Under the pieces are notes generated by a model, which was not told where the DNA came from, searched no databases, and saw only the letters and a program-made list of their open reading frames with translations. Both the position numbers and the translations under genes were made by a program. Below, one piece after another: positions 16,390-25,850 of a stretch of 64,000 nt of DNA. The stretch comes from Bacilli bacterium (GTDB taxonomy: Bacteria; Bacillota_I; Bacilli_A; ML615J-28; CAG-698), in the NCBI GenBank assembly GCA_017962745.1, contig JAGCUR010000012.1:1-64000 (forward strand), read 5' to 3'. Position 1 is the stretch's first letter. Each line of letters starts with the position of its first letter.

Positions 16390-16418
16390 ATGACAAAGAA
16401 ATTTTAATACGCTATAAT
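16390..16418 (+). promoter_or_regulatory. Promoter of the GH2 gene
   Basis: ATGACA (16390-16395), 17 bases, TATAAT (16413-16418), 24 bases before the start codon. Confidence 0.65.
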
Positions 16419-16442
16419 GCAAATAGTATAGAGGAGGAATGT

Positions 16443-18119
16443 ATGGCTAAAGGAGAAGTAAACAATTTATTTACAATTGAAGGTGAATTATTAAATAAAG
16501 ATGATGCTACTCTTTTAGAGCATCCTAATCCGCAAGCTAGACGTGATAGCTTTTTAAACTTAAATGGTTTGTGGGATTATGTAATTAGCGAGTATGATTT
16601 TATCGATAATTTAGAATATGAAGGTAAGATTAGAGTACCATATCCAGTAGAATCATCTTTATCAAATGTTAAGAGAAAGCTACAAAAAGGTGAATATTTA
16701 ATTTATCATAAGGTTATTGATTTAAAAGGATTTAAATTAAAAGATAAATTATTATTAAACTTTATAATGATTGATCAAGAAGCAACCATTTATGTCAATA
16801 AAAAAGTTGTTGGTAAATTTATCAATCCTTATTTACCAATAATAGTTGATATTGCTCCATTTATTGATAAAGATAAAAGCATTGATTTAATCGTTGTTGT
16901 TAAGGATGATTTAGATATTAAGCTACCTTATGGTAAGCAATCAGCTAACCCTGGGGGTATCTTTTATACCCCATGTAGCGGTATTATGCATGGAGCATAT
17001 TTAGAAGCCGTAAATGATGATTATATTTCCTCATTTAAGATCGATACTAAAAATGATGGTACTGTAAATATCAAAGCTCTAACAAATGCTAAAGCGATTA
17101 AATATGAAGTATTATTTAATGGTAAAGTAGTAGCTAGCGGTAAAAGTAAAGATAATAATTTTAGCTTTAAAATTGATAACCCAAGACTATGGGATGTAGA
17201 TAATCCTAATTTATATGAATTAGTATTAGAGACTAGTGAGAAAATGTATTCTTATTTTGGGTTTAGAGAAGTAAGCATTAAAGATAGAAAAATATGTATA
17301 AATGGCGCGCCTGTCATGCTTAAAGCAGTACTAGATCAAGGATATTATCCTGATGGTATTTATACAGTTGCTAGTTATGATTGTTATAAAAAAGATATTT
17401 TAGCGATGAAGGAACTTGGCTATAATGCTTTAAGAAAACATATTAAGATTGAATCACCTTACTTTTATTATTTATGCGATAAGATGGGAATGTATGTGAT
17501 GCAAGATTGCATCAATAATTCTAGTATCTCATTTATTAAAGATACATTGCTTCCAACTTTAAGATTACAATCAAGAAAAGATCATAACCTACATAAGGAT
17601 AAAGAGAGTAGAGCTAACTTCTTAAAGACGATGGAAAAAGAAGCTAAATATTTATATAATCATCCATCGATTGTTTACTATACAATCTTTAATGAAGGTT
17701 GGGGTCAATTTGAAGCGGATAAAGCGTACGATGCTTTTAAGAAAATTGATTCAACGCGTATCGTTGATGCTACATCGGGTTGGTTTTGGCAAACCAAATC
17801 AGATGTTGATTCATATCATATCTACTTAAGAAGATTAGAGGTAAAAGAAGCGAGCCGTCCGATTGTGATATCAGAGTTTGGGGCTTATGTATATAGCGTA
17901 GAAGGTCATGTTTACCGCAGCGGTAATCATACTGCTTACCACGCTTATAAAACTATTGAAGAATATAAAAAAGCATATGAATATTTATATGAAAATCAAG
18001 TAGCACCACTACTAGATATAATAAGTGGGTATGTTTATACCCAACTTAGTGACGTGGAAGAAGAGGCTAACGGGCTACTTACATATGATAGAAAGGTTAA
18101 TAAAATTAAAGATTTATAA
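16443..18119 (+). CDS. Glycoside hydrolase family 2 protein
   Basis: A 558-residue cytoplasmic glycosidase (no signal peptide). NPQARRDSFLNLNGLWDY opens the sugar-binding jelly-roll domain, an immunoglobulin-like domain follows, then the TIM barrel with acid/base E418 in FNEGWGQ and nucleophile E478 in ISEFGA. It lacks the C-terminal domains of LacZ, so beta-glucuronidase/beta-galactosidase-like activity on small glycosides is likely, with the sugar undefined. GAGGAGG precedes the start. Its stop shares a base with the start of the MATE gene. Confidence 0.88.
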   Translation: MAKGEVNNLFTIEGELLNKDDATLLEHPNPQARRDSFLNLNGLWDYVISEYDFIDNLEYEGKIRVPYPVESSLSNVKRKLQKGEYLIYHKVIDLKGFKLKDKLLLNFIMIDQEATIYVNKKVVGKFINPYLPIIVDIAPFIDKDKSIDLIVVVKDDLDIKLPYGKQSANPGGIFYTPCSGIMHGAYLEAVNDDYISSFKIDTKNDGTVNIKALTNAKAIKYEVLFNGKVVASGKSKDNNFSFKIDNPRLWDVDNPNLYELVLETSEKMYSYFGFREVSIKDRKICINGAPVMLKAVLDQGYYPDGIYTVASYDCYKKDILAMKELGYNALRKHIKIESPYFYYLCDKMGMYVMQDCINNSSISFIKDTLLPTLRLQSRKDHNLHKDKESRANFLKTMEKEAKYLYNHPSIVYYTIFNEGWGQFEADKAYDAFKKIDSTRIVDATSGWFWQTKSDVDSYHIYLRRLEVKEASRPIVISEFGAYVYSVEGHVYRSGNHTAYHAYKTIEEYKKAYEYLYENQVAPLLDIISGYVYTQLSDVEEEANGLLTYDRKVNKIKDL

Positions 18120-19528
18120 TGAAGAAGTTTTTTAAGAAGTATCTTGGAACAAAAATCTTCTATAAACAAGTATTTATCATTATCCTACCGATCATGCTCC
18201 AGCAGCTTCTGATGAATCTAGCCGGTTATGTAGATAATGTAATGATAAATAGTTTTGGAGGAAATGCTAATGCCTATAATGGCGTTAATGCGGCCAATAG
18301 GTTTATATTTGTTTGTAACTTTATCTTTATCGGTCTAGCAGCATGTATTTCTATATTTATAGCGCAATACTTTGGCGCTAAAAATAAAGATAAAATTAAC
18401 GAATCAGTGCGCTTAGGTCTATTTGTATCGCTTATTTTTGGTATCATTTGTTTTGGTGCGATATCGTTATTTGGTAATAGCGTCGTTAATCTATTCGTCC
18501 AATCAGAAGAGATTAGAGCATTTGGTTACGAATACTTAAAATATATTAGATATGGCGTTGTCATATCAGCAGTTATGATGACACTAGCTACCGCCTTTAG
18601 ATGCGTCGGTAGGCCGAAGGTTGCTTTGCTCAACGCAATCATTGGCATTGCAGTGAATGTATTTTTTAACTGGTGTATGATTTTTGGCCATTTAGGCTTT
18701 AGCCCGATGGGAGCAAAAGGGGCAGCGATTGCTACAGACTTATCAAGAGCAGCAGAGCTAGCAGGTTACGTTATCTTAATTTTATTTGAAAAGAAATCAT
18801 GGTTTTATGGTTGCTTTAAAAAAATTAGAGTGTCATCTGCTTTAATTAGAGAATATATCAAAAGAGTAATACCGCTAGTATTTAACGAATTATTGTTCTC
18901 AATTGGGGCAGTACTACTTGCTAGATACTGCACATACAAAAACGATACATGGTATAACGCGTACGCATATGCGCAAAATATATCCGAGCTATTCTTTATC
19001 GTATTTGCGGGACTTGGTAATGGTACCGGAATCATTATTGGCTCGGCTTTAGGTAATGACGAACTAGACCGCGCCTTAGAATATTCGTATTATTTTAAAG
19101 GATTAGCGATTATGATGGGGTTAATTGTCGGGGTATTGATGATTATTTTGGCCCCACTCATCGCAAAATTGTTTACGCCAAGCGAAGAAGTATATCCCCT
19201 ACTGATGAGTGTTTTAAGAGTAACATCGATTTGTATGGCGATATATTGTTATAACTCGGTATGCTTCTTTATCTTAAGGGCAGGAGGCGATGCTATCAAA
19301 GCCTTTATCTTAGACCAAGTACCAACTTATGTAATCTCAGTACCAATTGCTGTTATCTTTGGCATGAATGCATCTAAACTTGGAATTACGCTAGTAGCTG
19401 TATACGCTTTAACCCATATCGCTGACTTCATAAAGATTTTTATGTCTAATATCTTTGTTTCTAAAAAGACATGGCTCGTAAATATCACAAGAAGAGTCGA
19501 AGAGCAGTTAGAAGTATACGAAAATTAA
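18119..19528 (+). CDS. MATE family efflux transporter
   Basis: A 469-residue inner-membrane protein with about twelve hydrophobic segments. ILPIMLQQLLMNLAGYVDNVMI and the repeated half (VIPLVFNELLFSIGAVLLA) are the two MATE bundles; the GNANAYNGVNAANR loop is typical of the bacterial NorM/DinF-like branch. MATE carriers export drugs or metabolites in exchange for Na+ or H+; the substrate is unknown. It overlaps the GH2 gene by one base (TAATG), so both are co-translated. Confidence 0.9.
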   Translation: MKKFFKKYLGTKIFYKQVFIIILPIMLQQLLMNLAGYVDNVMINSFGGNANAYNGVNAANRFIFVCNFIFIGLAACISIFIAQYFGAKNKDKINESVRLGLFVSLIFGIICFGAISLFGNSVVNLFVQSEEIRAFGYEYLKYIRYGVVISAVMMTLATAFRCVGRPKVALLNAIIGIAVNVFFNWCMIFGHLGFSPMGAKGAAIATDLSRAAELAGYVILILFEKKSWFYGCFKKIRVSSALIREYIKRVIPLVFNELLFSIGAVLLARYCTYKNDTWYNAYAYAQNISELFFIVFAGLGNGTGIIIGSALGNDELDRALEYSYYFKGLAIMMGLIVGVLMIILAPLIAKLFTPSEEVYPLLMSVLRVTSICMAIYCYNSVCFFILRAGGDAIKAFILDQVPTYVISVPIAVIFGMNASKLGITLVAVYALTHIADFIKIFMSNIFVSKKTWLVNITRRVEEQLEVYEN

Positions 19529-19537
19529 AGATTTATT

Positions 19538-19574
19538 AAAAATGTTATGAAATTGTATAATTCATAACATTTTT
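19538..19574 (+). terminator. Terminator after the MATE gene
   Basis: A 14-bp perfect stem (19538-19551 with 19561-19574), a nine-base loop and a T-rich right arm. Confidence 0.85.
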
Positions 19575-19611
19575 GTTAATAATTTGATATAATGTTTAAG
19601 AGGTAAAAAAT

Positions 19612-20616
19612 ATGTTCTTAATGGCACTAGGTTTAAAAATATCAATCATTGTAATCGCTAGTTTAGTTGGCCTTTATTTTCTATTTTGCATAGCAGTAGC
19701 TATTTTCTTTTTTAATTTAATGCTTAAAAGAGAAAAGAATAGTTTTAAAGAATCAAAAGACTTACTCGATTTTAATATCGTCGGTTCTGATAATAGCGAG
19801 CTTTTTCCTGATGTAGCACTAATGGTAAAAGCGCAATACGACTTAAAAGATTATTTACAAAAAAGAGAAACTACATATTTAGAAATAGAAAGCGACCGAG
19901 GCTTAAAGCTAGCTGGTTGGTATATTAAAGGGGATGGTAACTCTTCTAGCCATCCTAAAGTATTAATCTTTTGCCACGGTTGGAAGTCATCAGGAATTGT
20001 GGATATGGCAGTTGTGGGGCCTTATTATTTAGAACAAGGTTATGATGTATTAGTAGTTGACCATCAAGCCCATGGCCATAGCGAAGGAAAATATTTAGGA
20101 TTTGGTGTCTTAGATTCACTAAATATGTATAAGTGGGTGCAAAAAATTGATCAGATGCACCAAGGCAACTGCGATATTTATTTACATGGTGTATCAATGG
20201 GTGCCAATACTTTACTTCGTCTAAACGGAATGGATTTACCAAAAAGCGTTAAAGCGATTTGTGCGGATTGTGGATTCACTAGTGGATATGAGGAAATTGA
20301 TTATTTAGCTAAGAAGAGACATTTGAGTTTCTTGTTAACTAAACAATTGATTTGGTTAATCTGTTTAATCGTTTGCCGCTATAACATTAAAGCCAGTAGC
20401 GTTGATACTCTTAAAAATGCTAAAGTCCCAACAATATTTATCCATGGCGATAAAGATAACTTCGTACCAATGGAGCATTCAGTTAAAAATTATGAAGCAT
20501 GCACTACTAAAAAAGAATTAAAGATCTTTGAAGGAGCAACGCATGCTACCTGCTTCATTAAAAATAAAGAAGAATACAAAGCATTAGTTTTAGATTTTTT
20601 TGAAAGTGTTAAATAA
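19612..20616 (+). CDS. Membrane-anchored alpha/beta hydrolase
   Basis: A 334-residue protein with one N-terminal membrane helix (about 8-35). The hydrolase core has FCHGWKSSG (oxyanion region), nucleophile S195 in HGVSMGAN, D280 in HGDKDNFVP and H311 in GATHAT. It resembles the YqkD/BEM46-type esterases of Firmicutes. Substrate not known; an acyl ester or lipid is plausible since the acyltransferase gene follows after five bases. AGAGGT precedes the start. Confidence 0.88.
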   Translation: MFLMALGLKISIIVIASLVGLYFLFCIAVAIFFFNLMLKREKNSFKESKDLLDFNIVGSDNSELFPDVALMVKAQYDLKDYLQKRETTYLEIESDRGLKLAGWYIKGDGNSSSHPKVLIFCHGWKSSGIVDMAVVGPYYLEQGYDVLVVDHQAHGHSEGKYLGFGVLDSLNMYKWVQKIDQMHQGNCDIYLHGVSMGANTLLRLNGMDLPKSVKAICADCGFTSGYEEIDYLAKKRHLSFLLTKQLIWLICLIVCRYNIKASSVDTLKNAKVPTIFIHGDKDNFVPMEHSVKNYEACTTKKELKIFEGATHATCFIKNKEEYKALVLDFFESVK

Positions 20617-20621
20617 GTTTT

Positions 20622-21812
20622 ATGAGTAAAAAGAAAAAATGGGTAAGAGGACGCCATAAACCGGTACGTATTTTAGGTAAACCAATCTGGTGGATTATCA
20701 ATTCTAAGATTCATTTTAAAGGGGACTTTGTGAAGTTAGAAAAAAATAAACCATACTTAGTTTTGTGCAACCACCAAACAGCTTGGGATATGGTGCCGCT
20801 TTATATGTCATTTAATAGGCCCCTTTATTTTGTAGCTAGCGATGATTTATTTTCGGAAAGATATTCAAAAGCTTTAGAATTTATCTTTGCCCCAATCCCT
20901 AAGAGTAAATCATTAAGAGATACTAGTGCGATTAGAGCGATGAAGCAAGTTGCTAATGAAGGTGGAGTTATTGCTATCTTTCCAGAAGGCAATAGAACAT
21001 ATAGTGGTAGAACAGAATACATTGACCCCGCAATAGCTAAACTTATAAGATTTTTAAAAGTACCAGTTATTATTTATAACTTAGAAGGTGGCTATGGAGT
21101 AATGCCTAGATGGGCCCAAAAAGAAGCAAAAGGAAGCTATACGGGTAAACTTAAAAGGATTATTGAAGTAGAAGAATACCAAGATTTAGATGATACAGAA
21201 ATATATAATATCGTAAAAGAAGAATTATATGTAGATGACACCAAGATTAATCGATCATTCAGCGGTAAAAGAAGAGCAGAATATTTAGAAAGATTATTAT
21301 ATATTTGCCCTGATTGTGGACTAACAGAGTTTGAGTCTAATGGTAATGAATTTAAATGCACGAAGTGCGGTAAAACGTACCATTACAATGAAGACTTAAC
21401 GATTAGTGGAGTCGGCTTTGAATCTAAATTTAAATATATTAAAGATTGGTATGATTTCCAGTGCGATTACATCAATAATTTTGATTTTGCAGTATATGGA
21501 GATAAACCAGTTTGCGTCACTAAAAATATTATTCTAAAAGAAAATAGAGTAAGAGTTGGCAAGAAAAAGATCTATAGTGGTGATGTGGAAGCATACTACG
21601 ATAAATTTGTATTTGGTGATTTAGAATTTAAGTTTGATGATATTGCATCATGCACTAATTTAGGTAGATGTAAAGTGGGATTTTATGTAGATGGTAAGAA
21701 ATACCAATTTATCGATAAAGATAAAAAGTATGCAGGTATTAAATATATGCACCTATTTTATCGCTATAAGAATTTAAAAGAAGGTAATGGTTCTAAATAT
21801 TTAGGATTATAA
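20622..21812 (+). CDS. PlsC-like acyltransferase with a C-terminal zinc-ribbon extension
   Basis: A 396-residue protein. The first 200 residues are a 1-acyl-glycerol-3-phosphate acyltransferase: NHQTAWD at 50-56 gives the HX4D catalytic pair (H51, D56) and FPEGNRTYSG is the substrate motif. The rest is unusual: a four-cysteine zinc ribbon (C229, C232, C246, C249) and a beta-rich tail of about 140 residues. PlsC enzymes make phosphatidic acid for phospholipids; the ribbon's role is unknown. No ribosome site is evident, five bases separate it from the hydrolase gene, and coupling is likely. Confidence 0.85.
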   Translation: MSKKKKWVRGRHKPVRILGKPIWWIINSKIHFKGDFVKLEKNKPYLVLCNHQTAWDMVPLYMSFNRPLYFVASDDLFSERYSKALEFIFAPIPKSKSLRDTSAIRAMKQVANEGGVIAIFPEGNRTYSGRTEYIDPAIAKLIRFLKVPVIIYNLEGGYGVMPRWAQKEAKGSYTGKLKRIIEVEEYQDLDDTEIYNIVKEELYVDDTKINRSFSGKRRAEYLERLLYICPDCGLTEFESNGNEFKCTKCGKTYHYNEDLTISGVGFESKFKYIKDWYDFQCDYINNFDFAVYGDKPVCVTKNIILKENRVRVGKKKIYSGDVEAYYDKFVFGDLEFKFDDIASCTNLGRCKVGFYVDGKKYQFIDKDKKYAGIKYMHLFYRYKNLKEGNGSKYLGL

Positions 21813-21826
21813 ACTGAGGTGATGAT

Positions 21827-23296
21827 ATGTTAGAGAAGAGGAGAGCGGGAATATTACTACCGGTAAGCTGTCTTCCTAGTCCTTACGGAATTGGAAGCTT
21901 TGGTAAAGCAGCTTATGATTTTGTAGATTTCTTAAAAGAAGCTAAGCAAACATATTGGCAAATATTACCGATTTGTCCAACTTCTTTTGGTGACTCACCT
22001 TATTCTTCACCAGCAAGTTTTGCTGGTAATCCATATTTCATTGATTTAGATATGCTAGCAGAAGATAATCTTTTGCGAGCAAAAGATTATGTTAAGGCTA
22101 GTAAAAATACTAAGTTTATTGATTATGATAATTTATATAAAGTTAGAAGTGCAATTTTAAAAAAAGCATATGATAACTTTTTAAAGATGGCACCACTAGA
22201 TTATTCTAGTTTTGTTAATAATAATTATAAATGGTTACATGATTATGCACTATTTATGTATTTAAAAGATAAATTTAATGGTGCTAGTTTTGATGTATGG
22301 GAAGATAAATATAAATATTATAATGAAGAAACATTAAAAGAATTTAATGAAGAACAACTTGGTTTTTATTATTTTCTCCAATATGAATTTTCAAAACAGT
22401 GGAATAGCTTAAAACAATACGCTAATAAAGCGGGGATTAAAATAATTGGTGACTTACCAATTTATGTAGCTTACGATAGCGCTGATGTTTGGGCAAGCCC
22501 TAACATGTTTAAGCTTGATAAAAATTTAAAACCAACTAAAGTGGCAGGATGTCCACCTGATGCCTTTAGCGATGATGGCCAGTTTTGGGGAAATCCTTTA
22601 TATAACTATAAACTGATGAAAAGTGATGGTTATAGTTGGTGGATTGCTAGATGCAAGCGTGCTTTTGAACTATATGATATCGTAAGACTTGATCACTTTA
22701 GAGGCTTTGAAGCTTACTGGGCAATACCAGCTAGCGATGATACTGCTAAAGACGGTAAATGGGTTAAAGGACCAAACTATGCCATCTTTAAAGCGATTAA
22801 GAAGAGTTTAGGCGATAAAGAGTTTATCGCAGAAGACCTTGGTTACTTAACTGAAAGTGTTTATAAACTAGTAGCTAAAACGAAGTTTCCAGGCATGAAG
22901 GTAATCGAGTTTGGTTTTGATGGTAAAAAAGATAATGAGCATTTACCAGTTAACTATAAAGAAAATATCGTAGCTTATATTGGTACTCACGATAATGCTC
23001 CGGTTATTGGGTGGTATGAGGCATTAACTAAAAAAGAAAAAGGCGTAGTAAATAACTTAATCGCCCCAACAAGTTGCGATGATTTAGTTGATAAGCTAAT
23101 TAGTATGATTCAGACTTCTGTTGCTAATACAGTTATTATTCAAATGCAAGATTATTTGCATCTAGGATTAGATGCTAGAATTAATACCCCATCTAACAAA
23201 GCAGGTAACTGGAAATGGCGCTTAGATGAAGATTATCAATCAGCAAGCTTAGCAAAGCGTATTGCTAACATTACAAAGAAAGCAAGTAGATGTTAA
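21827..23296 (+). CDS. malQ: 4-alpha-glucanotransferase (amylomaltase, GH77)
   Basis: A 489-residue enzyme that disproportionates maltodextrins in the cytoplasm. Motifs: RAGILLPVSCLPSPYGIGSFG at the start, SPYSSPASFAGNPYFID, nucleophile D289 in VRLDHFRGF, acid/base E336 in AEDLG and D389 in GTHDN. Length is typical of bacterial MalQ. A GAGGTGATGAT stretch provides the ribosome site. No glycogen phosphorylase or other maltose gene is linked here. Confidence 0.95.
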   Translation: MLEKRRAGILLPVSCLPSPYGIGSFGKAAYDFVDFLKEAKQTYWQILPICPTSFGDSPYSSPASFAGNPYFIDLDMLAEDNLLRAKDYVKASKNTKFIDYDNLYKVRSAILKKAYDNFLKMAPLDYSSFVNNNYKWLHDYALFMYLKDKFNGASFDVWEDKYKYYNEETLKEFNEEQLGFYYFLQYEFSKQWNSLKQYANKAGIKIIGDLPIYVAYDSADVWASPNMFKLDKNLKPTKVAGCPPDAFSDDGQFWGNPLYNYKLMKSDGYSWWIARCKRAFELYDIVRLDHFRGFEAYWAIPASDDTAKDGKWVKGPNYAIFKAIKKSLGDKEFIAEDLGYLTESVYKLVAKTKFPGMKVIEFGFDGKKDNEHLPVNYKENIVAYIGTHDNAPVIGWYEALTKKEKGVVNNLIAPTSCDDLVDKLISMIQTSVANTVIIQMQDYLHLGLDARINTPSNKAGNWKWRLDEDYQSASLAKRIANITKKASRC

Positions 23297-23297
23297 T

Positions 23298-24020
23298 ATG
23301 GATAGATTTAAAATATTAACAAACAATGCTTTAAAGATCATCGCATGTATATCGATGGTCTTTGACCATATTGGGGTAATAATGTTTCCAGAAGTTATGT
23401 GGCTTAGAGCAGTAGGGAGGCTTGCTTATCCATTATTTGCTTTTTGCTTAGCAGAAGGATGTTATTACACTAAAGATAAAATTAAGCACTTAATTGTCAT
23501 AGCAATGCTAGGCGTTGCTATTCAATTATTTGAATATGTTTTTTTAGAAATGATTGATTTATCAATCTTTATCGTATTTAGTATTTCAATTATCTTAATA
23601 TATTTATTAGATGATATTGATAAAGCTATTAGAAATAAGAAGAAGATATTGTCCGCTATATCAATTGTAACCTTTTTAGCATTATTATTCGGATTGAATG
23701 TATTAGTTTATTATAGCTTAATATTTGATGCTAATTTTGGATATTATGGCATCATCGTACCAGTTATTTTATATGCAGTTAAAAAATACTTGAATAAACA
23801 TAGTTGGTGGATTTATGTGGATTGTATATTGTTAATTGGGTTGTTTGTAGCGAGGATGATTATGACTAATAATGTGTATGTATTATTCTCATTATTTGTC
23901 ATTCCCCTACTACTTATGTATAATGGCAAAAGAGGTAAATGGAAAATCAAATATTTCTTTTATTTCTTTTATCCATTACACTTAGCAGCCATTTATCTAA
24001 TAAGTATGCTTTTTAGATAG
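23298..24020 (+). CDS. TraX-like membrane protein
   Basis: A 240-residue protein with about eight membrane segments. ATG 23298 is chosen over the earlier in-frame TTG because the latter would overlap malQ by 35 bases. The start LKIIACISMVFDHIGVI, the WLRAVGRLAYPLFAF helix and AEGCYYT are hallmarks of TraX proteins, which acetylate pilin in conjugative plasmids; chromosomal homologues in Firmicutes have no known substrate. It starts one base after the malQ stop with a weak ribosome site. Confidence 0.85.
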   Translation: MDRFKILTNNALKIIACISMVFDHIGVIMFPEVMWLRAVGRLAYPLFAFCLAEGCYYTKDKIKHLIVIAMLGVAIQLFEYVFLEMIDLSIFIVFSISIILIYLLDDIDKAIRNKKKILSAISIVTFLALLFGLNVLVYYSLIFDANFGYYGIIVPVILYAVKKYLNKHSWWIYVDCILLIGLFVARMIMTNNVYVLFSLFVIPLLLMYNGKRGKWKIKYFFYFFYPLHLAAIYLISMLFR

Positions 24021-24024
24021 TGAA

Positions 24025-24061
24025 TTGAAAAAATGTATCCATAATGGTATAATGGATACAT
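24025..24061 (+). promoter_or_regulatory. Promoter of tRNA-Glu with flanking dyad
   Basis: TTGAAA (24025-24030), 17 bases, TATAAT (24048-24053). ATGTATCC (24033-24040) and GGATACAT (24054-24061) are inverted around the -10 box. Confidence 0.75.
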
Positions 24062-24063
24062 GT

Positions 24064-24140
24064 GGCGCATTGGTGAAGCGGTTTAACACATAAGCCTCTC
24101 AAGCTTACATTCACGGGTTCGAACCCCGTATGCGTCACCA
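24064..24140 (+). tRNA. tRNA-Glu (CTC)
   Basis: Acceptor GGCGCAT pairs with ATGCGTC, anticodon stem TAAGC/GCTTA with loop CTCTCAA (anticodon CTC, codon GAG), T-arm ACGGG-TTCGAAC-CCCGT, CCA encoded. Confidence 0.93.
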
Positions 24141-24156
24141 TAAAAGAATTACAATT

Positions 24157-24185
24157 ATGATACGATTTAAGTCGTATCATTTTTT
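24157..24185 (+). terminator. Terminator of tRNA-Glu
   Basis: ATGATACGA (24157-24165) pairs with TCGTATCAT (24172-24180), followed by five T. Similar in core to the tRNA-Lys terminator. Confidence 0.88.
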
Positions 24186-24192
24186 ATTTTTC

Positions 24193-24244
24193 AAAAAATA
24201 AAACCAACCAAATAGTTGAAATAAAACCAACTTTAAGATATAAT
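24193..24244 (+). promoter_or_regulatory. Promoter with 23-bp-period repeats before the AlbA_2 gene
   Basis: TTGAAA (24216-24221), 17 bases, TATAAT (24239-24244). AAATAAAACCAAC occurs at 24196 and at 24219, exactly 23 bp apart, the second overlapping the -35 box. CCAAATA-n-TTGAAAT is shared with the promoter at 10640-10675. Confidence 0.8.
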
Positions 24245-24272
24245 TTAGTTGGTATAAAAATAGGAGGTTATT

Positions 24273-25673
24273 ATGCAATTGGTGGAATTATTGAATGAAC
24301 TAACATCTTATGAATTTGAAAAGGAATGGTTTGAATTCAAATCTAATATGAAATCTTCTCATGAGATAGGAGAATATATTTCTGCAGTTTCAAATAGTGC
24401 TGCTTTATTAGGAAAAAAAGAAGGTTATCTTATATGGGGAATTGATGACACATTTAATTTTGAGTTTGGTAAACATCTAGCTAATGGAACTAAATTTGAT
24501 TTTGACTCAAATGCAGATAATAATGAGCCGTTGAAACATTACCTTGAAAGACAAATTAAACCAAGTATAAAAATTAATTTCGTTGAAGAGAAATATGAAA
24601 ATAAGAGAGTAGTCGTTTTAGTAATAGGAGCAGCTAGAACAATTCCAACTTCATTTGATTCCAAAAGATATATTAGAATTGGATCAAGCAAAGTGGATCT
24701 TTCTAAATTTCCTGAAAAAGAAGTAGACTTGTTTTACATATTACGTGAAGGAATACCTACTATTACAAATACTAAGTCGAAATATCAAGAACTTACATTT
24801 AGTAAGCTATTTGGTTTCTATGGATCAAAAGGTATTATTTTAAAAGAACCAACATTTAAGAAAAATCTAGAATTATTGACTGAAGACGGATCTTACAACA
24901 TTTTAGCTCAACTATTATCAGATAATTCCCAAATTCCATTGCGTGTATCAATATTTGACGGAGAAACCAAAGCTTCAAATTTATTTTCTGTTCGTGAATT
25001 TGGTTATAATTGCTTATTATATACTTTGGATGAACTTTTGCGTTATGGAGATGTATTAAATATTATCCAAGCAGATGAGAGAAATAGAGTTGTAGAAAGA
25101 AAGGATGTTCCGCTTTTTGATAGCAAAGCTTTTAATGAAGCAATTATAAATGCAGTTTTACATAACAAATGGATTGAAGGAAATGAACCTATGATTTCGG
25201 TTTATTCAAATAGAATCGAAATATTATCAAGGGGAACACTTGCTCCATCTCAAACTATGGATGGATTTTTAAGAGGTGAATCAGTCCCTGTAAATGAAAA
25301 ACTATCTGAAATCTTTTTGCAATTGCATATAAGCGAAAAATCAGGAAGAGGAGTACCTAAAATTGTTGAAACTTATGGTAAAGATGCAATTACTTTTAAT
25401 GAAAACTCAATTGTAGTCACTATACCATTTAATTGGATAAATGTGGTTGGTAATAAAGTTGGTAATAAGGTTGGCAATAAAAATCTTTCATCAAATAGAC
25501 AAATAATTATTAATGAATTAAGAAATAATCCGAATATTACAAAAGTTCAATTATCCACTATACTAGGTATTTCAACAACAGCGATTGATAAGAATTTAGA
25601 TTATTTGAAAAATAATGGTTTCATTGAAAGAATTGGTTCTAAAAAGACAGGTTATTGGAAAGTAACAAAATAA
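24273..25673 (+). CDS. AlbA_2-domain ATP-binding transcriptional regulator
   Basis: A 466-residue protein. Residues about 10-130 are the Schlafen/AlbA_2 domain (WFEFKSNMKSS ... GYLIWGIDD). Residues about 285-375 hold the HATPase_c_4-like region (FNEAIINAVLHNKW, then SGRGVPKIVETYG). A GNK repeat linker at about 392-403 joins a winged helix at 406-466 (ITKVQLSTILGISTTAIDKNLDYL). Such proteins are frequent accessory regulators, often moved between genomes, with undefined ligands. TAGGAGG lies before the start. It sits directly behind tRNA-Glu with its own repeat-bearing promoter. Confidence 0.88.
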   Translation: MQLVELLNELTSYEFEKEWFEFKSNMKSSHEIGEYISAVSNSAALLGKKEGYLIWGIDDTFNFEFGKHLANGTKFDFDSNADNNEPLKHYLERQIKPSIKINFVEEKYENKRVVVLVIGAARTIPTSFDSKRYIRIGSSKVDLSKFPEKEVDLFYILREGIPTITNTKSKYQELTFSKLFGFYGSKGIILKEPTFKKNLELLTEDGSYNILAQLLSDNSQIPLRVSIFDGETKASNLFSVREFGYNCLLYTLDELLRYGDVLNIIQADERNRVVERKDVPLFDSKAFNEAIINAVLHNKWIEGNEPMISVYSNRIEILSRGTLAPSQTMDGFLRGESVPVNEKLSEIFLQLHISEKSGRGVPKIVETYGKDAITFNENSIVVTIPFNWINVVGNKVGNKVGNKNLSSNRQIIINELRNNPNITKVQLSTILGISTTAIDKNLDYLKNNGFIERIGSKKTGYWKVTK

Positions 25674-25710
25674 AGATTTATTTCAAATACTTTATAATCA
25701 CTATTCACAC

Positions 25711-25760
25711 TTGATAACAAAGTTGTAATATAGTATAATGACTCAACGGTGCGTTGAGTC
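25711..25760 (+). promoter_or_regulatory. Promoter and 5' leader hairpin of the XRE regulator
   Basis: TTGATA (25711-25716), 17 bases, TATAAT (25734-25739). GACTCAAC (25740-25747) and GTTGAGTC (25753-25760) form a dyad starting directly after the -10 box, so it is an operator or the 5' end of the transcript. About 90 bases of leader with a T-rich run (25781-25787) follow before the gene. Confidence 0.7.
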
Positions 25761-25850
25761 TTATTCATTTTTGAGTCGCTTTTTTTCGTTGCGAAACTGT
25801 GAGATAATAAAATTGCGGTACCAAAATAATAAAAATAAGGAAGATAAACA

